Of a DNA stretch of 64,000 nucleotides, positions 1-13,749 are shown piece by piece. Each line of letters starts with the position of its first letter. Position 1 is the first letter of the stretch. The stretch covers positions 35,519,343 to 35,583,342 of the forward strand of contig NC_092269.1 of NCBI RefSeq assembly GCF_036320965.1, given 5' to 3'. Source of the DNA: Panulirus ornatus (lineage: Eukaryota; Arthropoda; Malacostraca; Decapoda; Palinuridae). The notes under the pieces are model-generated. The model was not told the origin of the DNA. It did no database searches and saw only the letters and a list, made by a program, of their open reading frames with translations. The position numbers and the translations under genes are program-made.

Positions 1-229
1 TTAGAATATCATTTTGAAAGCTACTAAAATGTTGGGCGATCCTGGAAGAATGCATTAATGACCTCTGGAAGCTGCAGTGACAAGGAAAATTTAATTTGCG
101 TAAGTTTGAATCGAAAAGGAATAAGAGGAATATACTTCAACCCATTGTTTGATAACAGCAGCTTGAAGAACATGGTGGAATAGAGTGGAAGATGAGAAAT
201 CAATATGGTGTGAGAGGGGTCAGTGGCGG

Positions 230-460
230 ACGGGAGTAAATGAAAGCCTTTGAAGATGGTTTGGTCATATGGGACGTATTGTTGATGAGTGGTTGATGAT
301 GTACGGTTTTATACGGTTGCAAGGGTGAAAGGAAAAGGCAGACTAAGAAAACGAAGGACAAAGGTGAGTGAATTGTGGCTAGAGGATGTTTGAAATGGTG
401 ATACCAAGAGAGACGGTCGACCATTTATAATGGAGGAGGTCAGGATGAGTAGAAATACGA
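230..460 (+). mobile_element. Decayed LINE 3' end (weak)
   Basis: Conceptual translation with frameshifts gives a RWFGHM-like stretch and then a basic GKGRLRKRR segment. Both resemble the C-terminal end of a non-LTR retrotransposon reverse transcriptase ORF. There is no intact frame and no clear boundary. The same WFGHM signature occurs in the better preserved copy near 57.5 kb. This is a recognition call from motifs only. Confidence 0.4.
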
Positions 461-1647
461 TCCTCATCTGAAGATTCGACGTTGTGTGCAAATAGTTTTG
501 TGTGGCGTTCTTGTTTTGCCGTTGTCACGTTGCAAAGAGGCTGAGTAGTGATGGTCTGAAAGGCTGCGTACACTCGCTTATCTCAATGGAAATATCAACA
601 TAATAGCTCAGCAGATAAAAATGATTCATGCGGACAGTAGATGCTATTTTGTCCGTCCTCAAAAAAAAAAAAAAGTGATAGCGAAGTTATGATTCTGAAA
701 AGAATTTCTTGGAAATACTCGTCGGGAATTATCTTGATATTAAGTAAGGACTGTACTTTTTGTGGGACGTTTATAAAACCTGAAGCTTATGTGAAAAATT
801 TCTTGAAGCCTGAGCCAGACGGCTTTGAGGTGATCAAATATCCATCTGTTCACTCACTGAATATCCGATCGCGCTCTTTGTGATTCATCTGCTTGTGAAA
901 GAAATGGTAGAGTAGAAAGGACTGATTAGAGAGGACACTTAGGAGTATGTGCTCGACCATGAGATCCTTCAGGTCGCTTTTATCAGTAAAGCAGCGAATA
1001 CGGTTATGACGATTTAACAAACTTTTTATTCTTTTTTACTACGTTTGTGAATTAGATTAGTGTTTGTAACCATACCTAGATGTGAGATGGTACTTTGTCA
1101 GAAAAAGAAATTATTTTGTTATAGGTAGTGTTTCGTAGCAGCTGATTTTTATTCCTGTATTTTGTAATCGATTATCAGGTAAGTCAGAGAAGACGAAATG
1201 ATTGGTCGTCAAATTCGTTCCTTTAAGTTAGGCAGATGACGAAAGAGCTGAGAAAAAAAAAAAAAAAGGATGCCATTCATTCCCACAGAGAGGGAAGTGA
1301 GAGGAGGCTGTTGGGGGAGGGAGAGGAAGGAGAGGACCAAGGGAGAGGGAGGATGAACTCGCACAATAAGGAGTCAATTAGATATCAAGTACCAGCCGTC
1401 GGGAAGTGACACCGACGCATAGGCTAAACGTGGTTGAGGTAAGGCTTTGACACTCCAGCCGACGTGAACGGCGAGCTGAAGTTTGCGTTAGGCTACTTTA
1501 GGTCGGCGTAACTCGGATTTGAACTTGGGGTAAAGATTAGATAAGGTAAATTTCGCCAAAGAATGGCAGGTGAGGGTAGTTTTGTGCAAATTTTTCTCTT
1601 TCAACGATCGTCAGATTTGAAGGACAACTCGCCTCGTTGAAGCTTGA
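461..1647. other. Intergenic DNA, no gene recognised
   Basis: I see no convincing coding exon here. The stretch has A-runs at 661-674 and 1253-1267 and a purine-rich block around 1285-1355. From about 1380 it is rich in CpG. A very short ATG plus splice-donor combination at 1563-1569 is discussed as a possible alternative first exon in the findings. Confidence 0.5.
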
Positions 1648-1731
1648 TAATGTTAACCAAGCAAAGCTTAACTGTCCTTTTTATACTCTATAATGTTAAC
1701 CAAGCAAAGCTTAACTGTCCTTTTATATCCT
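1648..1731. repeat. Tandem duplication, 43-bp period
   Basis: A unit beginning TAATGTTAACCAAGC at 1648 is repeated almost exactly from 1691. Only the T-run and the last few bases differ. It is one of three separate two-copy duplications in the window with the same 43-bp offset. Confidence 0.9.
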
Positions 1732-2069
1732 AAGAGTCAACTGGTGAGTGTGCAGTAAGTTTATTCATCGATATGTATTGGATCATCGAAGAATTATTAA
1801 AGAGCGACCACTAGCACTAAAGAAAAATAAAATCCTAAGTGTTCGTTGGTGTAAATGTTTGCTGGCATTGTGTTACGGTGAGGCCAGCTGCTCGGGAATT
1901 AGGGTTAATGTGACAGACGCCACCTACACGACAATGGCCCCGTCGGGAGGGAGAGGGGAAGGGACAGGTGCTGCTTCACGTTTGTTGAAAGTAAGATCTT
2001 TTATTATAAATTTTGTAAACATGAAAGAAGTTTCAGCTGATCCACATAGCTTTCCATGTATGGCGCGTG

Positions 2070-2092
2070 CACACACACACACACACACACAC

Positions 2093-2128
<36 letters not shown>
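2070..2128. repeat. (AC)n microsatellite
   Basis: A dinucleotide AC tract with one small interruption near 2092. It generates the low-complexity open frames on both strands here, which are not genes. Confidence 0.97.
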
Positions 2129-2129
<1 letters not shown>

Positions 2130-3834
2130 CTACGGGGAAGATGAAACACGATAAGTTCCCAAGTGCACTTTCGTGTAATAGTCACATCATCAGGGGAAAC
2201 ACAAGAGAGAAATATAACAATTGATATACAACGAAGAGACGTAGCTAGGACGCCATTTGGTAAACATGTGATTGTCTTGGGATGGTAAGAGACTTCTTTA
2301 AGCGGTGACTCCACGTTCGAGGTCACCTTCTACGAGGCTACATCATCCTCACTGGACTTCGTCATGGTTCTTTCTACTCCAGTAAAACCCGTCTTACCAT
2401 GCTGCTACATGGAGTGCAAGCCTCGAAGTTGCAGTGAGGCCTTTTATGGCCTCGTAAGAGTACAGTAATGATAATAAGAACAATATTAGTTGCGTGATTT
2501 TCTTGATTACAGTTGCGTGTGTACAATATAAACAGTTTCAAGCAAGTGTAATTACATTTGATTCTGGAATGCAGATTATATTTAGTTTCTGCTGCTGCCG
2601 GAGCTGTGTAAATAGTCAGGTTCCTCCTGCATGATGCTGTCCTTTTGCGACCGGCGTTGCTAACCTCCCCAGACGACGTTGGCCGGCGCGGCAGCTGCAG
2701 GCAATTTCGTTCTTTCAGATGTCTGCATCCCAACCTTAACCTAAATCTAATCACCACCGTCCTAGGTCAGCTTACAATAGATTAATTAATGTTTTCTAAT
2801 ACACGTTGATGTAAGTACAATGCACGAGGGTACTAGACATAAGTCGAAGATTTAGCAAATGCTGTTAAAAGTGGAAGATATCGGTAGCGTCATTAGCCAA
2901 CAGATATGGAGAAAGGCTGAGACATTGTGTGTTGCGGCGGTAACCAAGTAAGACATTCTCTTCACCAGCGAGTGTTTCTGTTCGCTGAACAGAGTCACAC
3001 TCACACACATTGTGTTGCTTTTCATTGACAGAACACGCCGATTTATTGTCATTATTTACTAGTAACCAAAGCATGAAATTGTTTATTTATTTCATTATTT
3101 GTAATGTTATTGGAGTCCGTTTGCATGAGATTACGCCACAGGTTTAAACTCGCCTTCAGCGAGGTTATCTCATTGTCAGATGCTGAAAAGAAGTGCAATC
3201 TTCCGGAGGAATTTTTTTTTTTTAACTCCAAGAGTCCAACAATTTTCTGCTATTGATTATCGTGCAACCTTGAAACTGCAGGAGCCCAGTAAAAGAATTT
3301 CTGGTGTTATACATATATATATATATATGTATATATAATTCGTACCACATGATACAGCCTTAAGGCGACTGGATAAATTGTACGGATAAATGGTGTTTTA
3401 ATTTCATCTTATGTGTGGAGTAGAAGAGAAGGCAAGATCAGGGTATTTGATGGACAGAGACTGTGTTGACGTTGTGAGAGCCACGAATACATGTGTCACG
3501 GGGAAACTCTAATGTGACCGATCAATTCAATTTATGAAAATAAAATCTCAAGGAAAAGGAGACCCTGTCAACCATCGTTAAGGTGCCTGCAGACGGGTTG
3601 TAGGGTACGGCCAGCCAGGGTGTGTACCGCCACCGCAGACTGTCTGTACCTTGCCTAAGCACACTGCCAAAGTAAACAAACTGTAGAGTTATTGAGAGGA
3701 CTGGATACGCTCGGGACGCCTTACGGACGGTTCAGCCGCCACCACAAACAACAGCTGATGTGAGCAAGGTCGAATACCCACGACGGAGGGTGTGGCTTCC
3801 AATAGCCTCTCAATAGGAGGCAAGAAGCATACCT
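2129..3834. other. Intergenic DNA, no gene recognised
   Basis: No recognisable coding exon or RNA. It holds a short (TA)n tract at 3310-3337. A 127-codon minus-strand open frame at 2374-2757 shows no domain and no splice context that I recognise. Confidence 0.5.
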
Positions 3835-3910
3835 TTCCCATACCCACTAAGACTCGAACTCTTAGTACTCGACCTTAGCGTGTGCACTTGCCAACCACGC
3901 AGTCATGCCC
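3835..3910 (-). mobile_element. tRNA-derived SINE head
   Basis: Read on the minus strand, this has tRNA-gene character: an A-box-like TGGTTGGCAAGTG (around 3886-3898) followed by a B-box-like AGTTCGAGTCTT (around 3848-3861) at tRNA-like spacing. The cloverleaf is not intact, so this is a SINE head and not a tRNA gene. The element body probably runs leftward to about 3600. Confidence 0.6.
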
Positions 3911-3972
3911 AGGAAGAAGCAGCATCAGCAGCATGACGAACAGCAGAAGCAGCAGCAGAAGCAGCATAAGTG
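3911..3972. repeat. CAG/AAG-rich trinucleotide tract
   Basis: An imperfect run of CAG, AAG and CAT triplets next to the SINE head. It makes a glutamine- and lysine-rich open frame that ends at a GTAAGT. I treat it as repeat-derived. Confidence 0.7.
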
Positions 3973-4087
3973 CAGCACGCTCACTCGCAAGCAGCTGGCA
4001 AGTAAGTAAATGGAATCAGCAACTTCAAGAAAGATCAGACTTAGTAAGGTTGTGATAATCATGTCTTTATCAAAGGAGCCATAATCT

Positions 4088-4460
4088 AGATGTCTTACTC
4101 TGTACAGTTATACTACATTTGTCTTACCCTACGCAGTTGTATGGTTGTCTTGCCCTATGCAGTTCTACTCTAGTTGCCTTGCCCTTTATAGTTCTACTAT
4201 GGTTGTCCTATTCTATCTAGTTCTTTAATTGTTTTACTCTGCAGTTCTGTTGTTTTTGTCTTACCCTACACCGTATTACTCTAGATGACTTACCCTATCC
4301 TCTTCAAGTTTGTGTTACTTTATGTAGTTCTGTTGTAGTTGTCTTACTGTGTTGTTCTACACAAGTTGTCTTAATCTGAGATTGTTGTTTTTCGTTTTCT
4401 GAACCCCACCTTTGTTCTATGTTGTACTGGCCTCAAGTTTCCTCACTCTTTGCATGTACA
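4088..4460. repeat. Degenerate minisatellite, ~30-35 bp units
   Basis: Roughly nine or more diverged units follow the pattern GTTGTCTTACCCTATGCAG plus TTCTACTCTA. Unit length drifts between about 28 and 36 bp. Units are clearest from 4120 to 4320 and fade by 4460. There is no coding frame. Confidence 0.7.
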
Positions 4461-5117
4461 GTCAAGTTGCCTCGCTTTATTAGTAACCCTAACGAGTTGC
4501 TTGGAGTTTACAGGCAATCTTTGTAGGGCGATCTTCCCCCGTCCGTGTCACTCTGCCTGGGGATAGAACCCTTGTCCTTTTGTTTCTGAGACGAGTGTTC
4601 TGACTGCTTCATCACGGAGTCCACAGCGACATCACAGGGCCCTTGTTTTTTGTGTGTCTCTAAGCGTTAGCCCAACACATGGCGAACTTGGAAGGGTAAT
4701 TAGTTATCCCCATCCCACGTCTCACCCTATTTTTTTCATAAACGGGGTGGCTACAGTGGGTGGGTGGTTTGGTTGTTTTGGGATTTAGAGGCCTATCAAC
4801 TGCCAGGGTCATTAAGGTCGTTAGCGTCAAGCTACATCAACTAACCAAAACATCTTTCAACTCTTTCTCAAGGATTTGAGGGTTCTTCTGAGACCATGTG
4901 CACTCTCACTGTATATATGGTCAGTGGCAGAGGAGTAGTTGGACGAAAGTGGTGACACACAGGACTGAAGTGTGGGAGTGAGTGGTTGGCTGGTGATATA
5001 TTTCTGGTGGAGCATATTTATATGCTCCCGCGTACTCTGTGTGTGTAACTGCTTTCACACCACTTTTTAAACTTATGTGTGGCAGCATTCGTAGAATAGC
5101 CACCTAGTTTATTCCAT
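4461..5117. other. Intergenic DNA with a possible SINE-like patch
   Basis: No gene seen. On the minus strand near 4540-4620 there is a GGGTTCTATCCC sequence close to a Pol III B-box, which may be another decayed SINE. I could not place a matching A-box, so I do not call it separately. Confidence 0.4.
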
Positions 5118-5520
5118 TCATACACTTGTTATGCTATAACAGAACTTCTTTTCGTCTTCTCTAACAAGTTTCTGGCTTGAATTCGAGTCACGGCCTCTGG
5201 TCGTTCTGTGTTTGTATCTGTGGAAGAACTGGTCACTGTTGGCGTCACCAGACTTGTTGAGAAACTTAAAGGTTGTGGTCAAGTCACCCCTCACTCTCCT
5301 CCCTTCCACGGGGGACAAATTTATGGCCTGTAGTCTCTCATTTTAAGTCAGCTGTGTTAATTCTGATACCATCTTGGTTGCCGTCCTCTGGACCTTTTTG
5401 TGCAGCAGTGTCGTGTTTTAGTTTAGAAGGACGTTCATACTGTGTACTGATGGATGGGACTGGAGTCTCTCTTGGGGCTTTGTGGCTCCGAGGGGACCAG
5501 AAGTGTTCCATGTTTTAGTC
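5118..5520 (-). mobile_element. LINE (CR1/jockey-like) RT tail, minus strand
   Basis: The minus-strand translation contains VQRTATKMVSEL, then ERLQAINL and RRVRGDLTTTFKFLN, then TTRG. These are the characteristic blocks after the catalytic core in the C-terminal part of CR1/jockey-type reverse transcriptases. An in-frame stop and shifts show it is dead. There is no endonuclease or catalytic motif nearby, so this is a truncated 3' copy. Confidence 0.8.
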
Positions 5521-5769
5521 TCTTATGATCCTAGAAATGTCTGTAGTTTGTGTCTTCGTTATCCTTTTGTTTCTCTCGTATATTTTGTTCTGCTTCTCTG
5601 GAACGAATTCCAGTTGTTTTTAAGGCACGGACTTTGTTCTTCAGTGTTTACATATGTGTGGGTGTATCTCGCCAGGGACGAAACTCGTGCCCTGTTTTGT
5701 GCCTTCTGAAGCACGAGTGTGTGTATGATTTGGAGGGCAGGGCGGGTGGGGAACGGAGAGGAGATTAGT

Positions 5770-6070
5770 ACAGGAAGGTAGGGAGTGGGTGGGGAGTAGC
5801 TTAGTATGGGGAAGGTACGGAGTGGGTGGGGAGTAGCTAAATATGGGAAGGCCAGTGGTGGGTGGGGACTGGAGAGTAGCCTAATATGGAAAGGCCTGGG
5901 AGTGGATGAGAACTGGAAAGTGGTTAGCTAGGGAGTGCATGGGGACTAGGGAGTAGCCTGGTGCCTCACTCTGGGTAACTGGGGAGTGCATGGGGACTGG
6001 GGAATAGCCTAGTTCCTCACTCTGGGTAAATGGGGAGTGCATGGGGACAGGACTGTAGCCTAGTCTCGGG
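5770..6070. repeat. G-rich minisatellite, ~50-bp units
   Basis: Repeated units of the type GGGGAGTAGCCTAGT plus CCTCACTCTGGGTAA plus TGGGGAGTGCATGGGGACT. The units near 5950-6065 are the most alike. Toward 5770 they become shorter and more diverged. The + strand is strongly G-biased. Confidence 0.8.
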
Positions 6071-6236
6071 AATCACCAACTAAAGGTGGGGTAATTTCAT
6101 TTCTCTCTGCGGGAGGTGAGGGAGTCAGTCTGCTGCATTGACTAGCGGCCGTTGGCCGGGGTCAGCCGGCCTCCCCGGGCTGCCTCACCACCACCACAGC
6201 TCCGGGCAGAAATTCATACCAGATGACTCAACAGAC

Positions 6237-6240
<4 letters not shown>

Positions 6241-6291
<51 letters not shown>
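6241..6291. repeat. (TC)n microsatellite
   Basis: An uninterrupted TC dinucleotide tract of about 51 bp. Confidence 0.98.
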
Positions 6292-6294
<3 letters not shown>

Positions 6295-6519
6295 GACCCA
6301 GGCACATCAAACCGCCAAGGAGCCGCCATTTGCAAAACTCTTTTCTTTTCATTACGTTCCGTTAAGTGATGCCGGAAATGCAGGAACATGGTGGTGCTCA
6401 CAGTAGCCTTGTTGTTTAGCGTGTTAGTGTGTACCAAAGAGTATTATGGGCGAATGTAAGACGACACAAGATTTACATTCTGAAAGGTATATGTCTAAAA
6501 CCACCAGTATACATGTAAA

Positions 6520-6521
<2 letters not shown>

Positions 6522-6592
<71 letters not shown>
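6522..6592. repeat. (TA)n microsatellite, left flank of element
   Basis: A perfect TA tract directly abutting the short interspersed element at 6593. A second TA tract abuts its other end. Confidence 0.97.
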
Positions 6593-6595
<3 letters not shown>

Positions 6596-6825
6596 CCCTG
6601 GGGATAGGGGAGAAAGAATACTTCCCACGTATTCCCTGCGTGTCGTAGTAGGCGACTAAAAGGGGAGGGAGCGGGGGGCTGGAAATCCTCCCCTCTTGTT
6701 TTTTTTTTTAATTTTCCAAAAGAAGGAACAGAGAAGGGGGCCAGGTGAGGATATTCCCTCAGATGCCCAATCCTCTGTTCTTAACGCTACCTTGCTAACG
6801 CGGGAAATGGCGAATAGTTTGAAAG

Positions 6826-6827
<2 letters not shown>
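6593..6827 (+). mobile_element. Short interspersed element, family A
   Basis: A non-coding element beginning TATCCCTGGGGATAGG and ending near GCTAACGCGGGAAATGGCG. A diverged copy in the opposite orientation lies at 27667-27897, which defines it as a dispersed repeat. It has no coding capacity. Its 3' part carries the core seen at the ends of the LINE remnants in this window. Both ends abut (TA)n tracts, so it either inserted into a TA microsatellite or seeded one. Confidence 0.8.

Positions 6828-6891
<64 letters not shown>
6828..6891. repeat. (TA)n microsatellite, right flank of element
   Basis: A perfect TA tract following GAAAGAAA at the 3' end of the family A element. Confidence 0.97.

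Positions 6892-8670
<1,779 letters not shown>

Positions 8671-8734
<64 letters not shown>
8671..8734. repeat. (TA)n microsatellite
   Basis: A perfect TA tract preceded by a few imperfect TA units from 8657. Confidence 0.97.
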
Positions 8735-8739
<5 letters not shown>

Positions 8740-10159
8740 CATCAGATAATACATTGTAAATGGTTGTGACTTACGGTGTCTCATCTGTCTGTGATCATAC
8801 TTATGGGCCCCGGTGGTCGTGCTTGTGCCATAATCATCGTACATCAATCGGTCTTGCGTGGACAGTTTATGCCGTCTATCAACGGGTCTTAAGCGTAATA
8901 ATTATCGGGCATCAGCTGCTCGCGCACCCCACCATAAACATCGTAACTCAAGCCAGAGTATACAGCAGTAGTAATCATGTATCACAAATCTTGTAATTAA
9001 GCGAATATCTGGCTATATCTGTGATTTTTATTTCAAGTATCTGATTGAGAAAGATACTTGAATTACATGAGCTCTGTTGTTTGAGTATGATCTTTTAAGT
9101 GGTAATGTTTGCTTTGGTAATATTTCAAGAAGAAAAAAGAGAAAACCGTGATGAGATGATGCGCATTACACCACTGCTGTTTAGTCGAAGAACGTGAAAC
9201 ATGAGATGTCATCTTCAAATGAAGACTCGGTTAATCAGGTCGGTTTACGAACCGATATCACGTGATCTCGATGCCACTGTCAAGCCTTTTGTTGGGCCAC
9301 GAACTCATCTCGTCCTTTTATAAACTAAAATAGCGGTAACCCTTACTATACGTATTACGTAGTTTGCAGTTTTACTTTAAAACAGTTAGATCTGTCATCT
9401 TTTTCATTGCACCAGAGTATGTGACATTGTAGTATGTATATATGAATATTTAGAATAGAAATGAGGTATGTATGTCAGCTCCCGTGATGACAGACCTCGC
9501 CCTTTATATATGGACATGGCTTCATGTAATCCCAGCAATAATGCGGTCACTGTAGGATGTTTACAAGTATATCATTACCGAGTAGTTGGAGATTGGATAC
9601 ACTACTGGTCGTCATAGTCCGACTTTGCAATATCATTGATAGATACTGCACTGGGGATCACAACGAACTATAATGTTCGCTGGTCTACAACACCGACTTC
9701 TGAATAACATCCTGCAAATGTAACGGTCACTAAATACTCATAGAGTAAGTTTTGTTGTGCATTCAGAACTAACTCGTAGTGGTTATTTCTTTTTTCCCCG
9801 AGAAGTCGACACTGGTTGGTGAGTCATTATTTTGCAGACTAGTTTACGCCTGACATTGTTTATTTTACCTTTCGCCACCCGTGGCCTAGTTCTGCTGAGT
9901 TTGGCTAGAGTTACGTGTCGGTTGGTTAGGGTCAGGAGGGAGCCAGGGATGGAGCTCCCAGCCCCCGGTTGAAGGTTTAGTAAGGGTGGATTGCAAGATG
10001 GCGAAGGGTATGAACTCTCCCGCGACTCTAATGGACTCAGGGCAATTGAAATAGATCTCTTCGCACATTAGGTCTGTTATTCGTAAGAATCTCGACATTT
10101 GCGAAAAACGTCAGTAAATCCAGTGATAAAGTGGAGCCCAATAGCCTCATAGACGTTGA

Positions 10160-10161
<2 letters not shown>
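8735..10161. other. Intergenic DNA, no gene recognised
   Basis: Unique-looking, CpG-rich sequence with no recognisable exon, RNA or transposon protein. Confidence 0.5.

Positions 10162-10224
<63 letters not shown>
10162..10224. repeat. (TA)n microsatellite
   Basis: A perfect TA tract of about 63 bp. Confidence 0.97.
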
Positions 10225-10228
<4 letters not shown>

Positions 10229-10433
10229 AGGCGTGTACCACGGGATAGAGTGAACTGAAACGATGTGGTATACAAGGGTTGACGTGATGCCTTAGACTGA
10301 ACCAGGGCATGTTAAGCGTCCGAGATAAACCATGGAAAGGTCATTGAGGTCTGGTTGTGGATATGGAGCTGTGGTTTGGGTGCATTCTATATGACAACTA
10401 GAGAATGGGTGTATGAGAATGCTGCCTTTCTTC

Positions 10434-10472
10434 GTCTGTTCCTGGCGCTACGTCGCTAACGCGAGAAACTGC
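10434..10472 (+). mobile_element. Solo copy of shared LINE/SINE 3' core
   Basis: CTGTTCCTGGCGCTACGTCG followed by CTAACGCGAGAAA. This core recurs at the 3' ends of LINE remnants and short elements through the window. Here it stands without a recognisable body. It may be the end of a decayed element lying in 10225-10433. Confidence 0.65.
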
Positions 10473-11337
10473 ATTCTTTTTTCTTATACTCCCGTACTCT
10501 ACCCTACACCAGACATGGTTTAACTAGTCTTAAACTGCACGGTCTCTATAACAGCACGCTAGGACCTGAATCTCCTACGAGGTAGTGAAAGACTTGACAG
10601 CTGTGGACTCTAAATACTTGGGATTTAGGTTCAAGGAACATCTGTAGAAAACATAGAAAGTGAGCCTGGCATCATGATTTTGTCGTAGCCTTCAAAACTC
10701 AGAAAAAAATGCATGTAGAGACTGTCTTTCGGAGAGTTACGATGGGAAAGCCGATATAATTAGGTGAAATTTTTTCTCATATACACAGAAATCTCACTTT
10801 GAAGTGCATTGGGACATTTTTGGAAACTCTTTGCTCTGTGTTAGGAAGGTCATCAAACCATGTTTGTAGGCTTCCTGAATACGTGTTGGAAATCCTTTGT
10901 AAGACGTAAGTTGCTTTAGCAGACCAAATCGAGGAGATATGGTGATTTATCATCTCACATACTGACAGCAATACTTCAGACAGAGGAACCCTGACTTTAC
11001 TCATATAAGTGACACCTTATCGCAGTCTAAAATGATGTTCATTTTAGTGAACATATTATTACGTTGGGGTTATCACTGTTGCTTTTAGTAAGGACTGTGC
11101 TTGTAATATCTATTCCTAGTGATTTTTAACTTTATCCTCCTAAGAAATTATTTTGTATCATGTTTTAATACAACTGAAAATGACCAGATGAAAATGAAAA
11201 AAATGCTTGGAGTTTCTTCCCGCAATCTGAATTGTTTTCAGAGCGATTTAGCATACTTGATACTCCCAGCGTCTAGTAATATGACCCCGCAGAGCCGACA
11301 TTGTGAGAGTAAAGTAAATATTGGCAGACAATATGTT

Positions 11338-11386
<49 letters not shown>

Positions 11387-12195
11387 CATTACTTATATGC
11401 AAGCACTATTATTTGTGGCTTCTGTCATGACTTTCAGACCAAATGATATAAAGACCTCACAGTGGAAAGTTTTTAGTGTTTACGAACAAATCCCAAATAA
11501 GGTTGTAACATCATTTGACATTGTACCTGTAATCTTGAAACAATGTGAGAAAAAGCCTTGGAAATTCTCTCACCTCTCTAAGCCTCTTCTTATCACTTGA
11601 CCGAAATGTTGAGTTCTCGTATATTTTCATAAGGTTCGTTGCTTGTCTCAAGAACCGATGCGGAAAAAGAATTTAGTCCATATCTATTTTTCTCTGTTGT
11701 TCAAGATTTTCTTTTTATGTCAGGAAGTGCAGTGATCTTTCCTCCTCAGACCGTGATTGAGTGATTGACACTGGGAATTGATAATGAAACTGAGAGAACG
11801 ATAGATTGTGCATCGCGCCCAGTCGTCCACCCGCCACCTCATAAGCCCCTCCCACTGCCCAATAGCCCAGCGTACAGGGTAGCACAAGAAACTTACGATA
11901 TTATGGCAATGCTTAAAAAAAAAGACTTAGATGCTGGGAAATTATTCTTGCTAGCAGTGTTGTGCGTAGCTCTGTGATGCGGTGTGGCAAATCACACACA
12001 GGCAGATAATACGCCCTGTGTAGTATGTGAGTGGCTACAGAATCACGCATTTCTTGGGATACGTCTTGTAGGAGCACCCAGTACGGAACTGATTCGTGTG
12101 TGGATCAACATGTGGGTTTGTGTTCGTCGGCCGTAGTGTGTGTATTCTGGAGAAAGTACAGCCTAGGAACTTGAATATCGGGCATTGTACTGACC
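10473..12195. other. Presumed upstream and 5'UTR region of the dystrophin gene
   Basis: This is the flank before the proposed start codon, with an (AC)n tract at 11340-11385. The last few hundred bases should contain a promoter and leader if 12196 is a true first coding exon. I find no TATA box or initiator that I would stand behind. An in-frame TGA at 12172-12174 precedes the ATG by eight codons. Confidence 0.35.
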
Positions 12196-12214
12196 ATGGA
12201 GGTGTTACTGAAAG
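12196..12214 (+). CDS. Dys: Exon 1: dystrophin start codon exon
   Basis: GACCATGG gives a good Kozak context, an in-frame TGA lies eight codons upstream (12172), and the 19-nt coding part (ATGGAGGTGTTACTGAAAG) is followed by the donor GTAGGC. It ends in phase 1 with G, and the next exon begins AT, so the junction makes the conserved Asp of DEREDVQKK. The N-terminus would be MEVLLKDEREDVQ. Vertebrate full-length dystrophins also begin with very short alternative first exons ahead of the same EREDVQ block. Without transcript data other first exons remain possible. Confidence 0.65.
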
Positions 12215-13673
12215 GTAGGCGAGAGGAGATATCCCAGTCTCCTCTGTCGCGTGAGGGAACTTCGTGTGAAAAAGGGTTGTGTGTTGTGTGTCCTCACAGA
12301 GGCTGAGCGTTGCGACGCATGCGGCGGTGCCAAGTAGTCATAGCAACAATGACAACAAGTGCCTTCTTCTCCTCATGAATTGGCCCTAGTACATCCCACG
12401 ACCTTAGATTTCTGTGTACTTGATGTTATTATTAGATGAGATTGTGTCTATAAACTCTGTGAGGAGTGATACCCCTTGAATAATGTCTTAAAATAACAAC
12501 ATTTTCATTGACTTGGCACAGGGGCAAGTGGTGTGGCTGGTCAGCTGAGCTTTTACCTGTTGAGCTCACCTTGAGACGTTGCAGGCATTATGCTCCTTTT
12601 CAAAAGTTGAATGACTTTTCATTATTTATTCAAACTACAATTTAACCTTGAAACGTAATGGAGCGTTGGATATGATTAAACTGCGTTTGTTTTATTATAT
12701 CCCATTTGAATAATGATAAAATTGAAATGAGGATGCTGTCATAACTTACATGTAAACGAGGATTTTAAAGACTTTTTTTTTATTACGTATGATTTCAGAA
12801 TGAGCTCAAGACTTCATTGACAGCTCTCGTTCTTGATTTAATGAATAAATTTCGTGCCGGACAGATGACATATTTGATTTCCATATAATCTTAAAACGTT
12901 GGAAGGAATTTACAGGATTTCGCGTCATGATGAAAGTTATAAATCATTAGAGTTTTCGTATAATTTTATATTGGTTGTAATATAGTATTGATGAAATGAT
13001 TTTTTTACATAGGTTAGTCACATGAAAATTTAAAGTTGTGGTATAGATACTTGATTTTTTTTTGAGGACTGTACCGGTAATAGAAACTATATTCAGATAC
13101 TGTGTACGATATGTGAAAGAATAGTTTTTGAAAATGTTTCAGCCAATTTTAATTCGCAATTACAGACACATTTTTACAAGGTTTGTACAGCCATATTTGA
13201 TTATTAAGAACAATGCTTCTATAGTAACTAAATATTACTATATTTTTATTTTATTTTTGGTGTGGATCGTATATTTTTATTGTATGAGATTAGAATGGTC
13301 TTTAGTTTTAAGATAATGTTCAATGCTTCCATAGTAAGTAAATCTTACCAAATATCTTTTTATTTTTGGTGTGGATCGCATATTTTTATTGTATGAGATT
13401 AGAATGGTCATTAGTTTTAAGATCATGTTGTTACCGTAACTGCATTACAATTTTGGTAGCATGCTTGTTTCATGCATTTTCTCTTTCAGAGTAATTTGTG
13501 CGGTTCTTTCCTTTAGTGGGAAGAAAAGTGGTCATTAGAAAAGCTGTGATGAATAATACATAAAACATGACATTGACTCTTCAAAACAAACTTTGAGAGT
13601 TAAATGAAATAGCTATGGACTAATTTTGTATGCAATTCTTTGAAACATATTCAGAGTTATTTCACAGAGTTGA

Positions 13674-13749
<76 letters not shown>

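Noticed and set aside
1748..2326. Open frames of up to 158 codons on both strands
   Set aside because: They run through the (AC)n tract and consist partly of HT or VC repeats; no domain and no splice support.
2374..2757. 127-codon minus-strand open frame
   Set aside because: No recognisable domain, no orthology signal, and it lies in moderately GC-rich DNA where long frames are expected by chance.
3835..3910. Intact tRNA gene
   Set aside because: A- and B-box-like sequences are present but acceptor and anticodon stems do not pair properly; a SINE head fits better.
3904..4001. ATG-started Q/K-rich open frame ending at a GTAAGT, as another first exon
   Set aside because: The ATG lies in the tRNA-derived SINE and the rest is a CAG/AAG tract; chance open frame in repeats is the simpler explanation.
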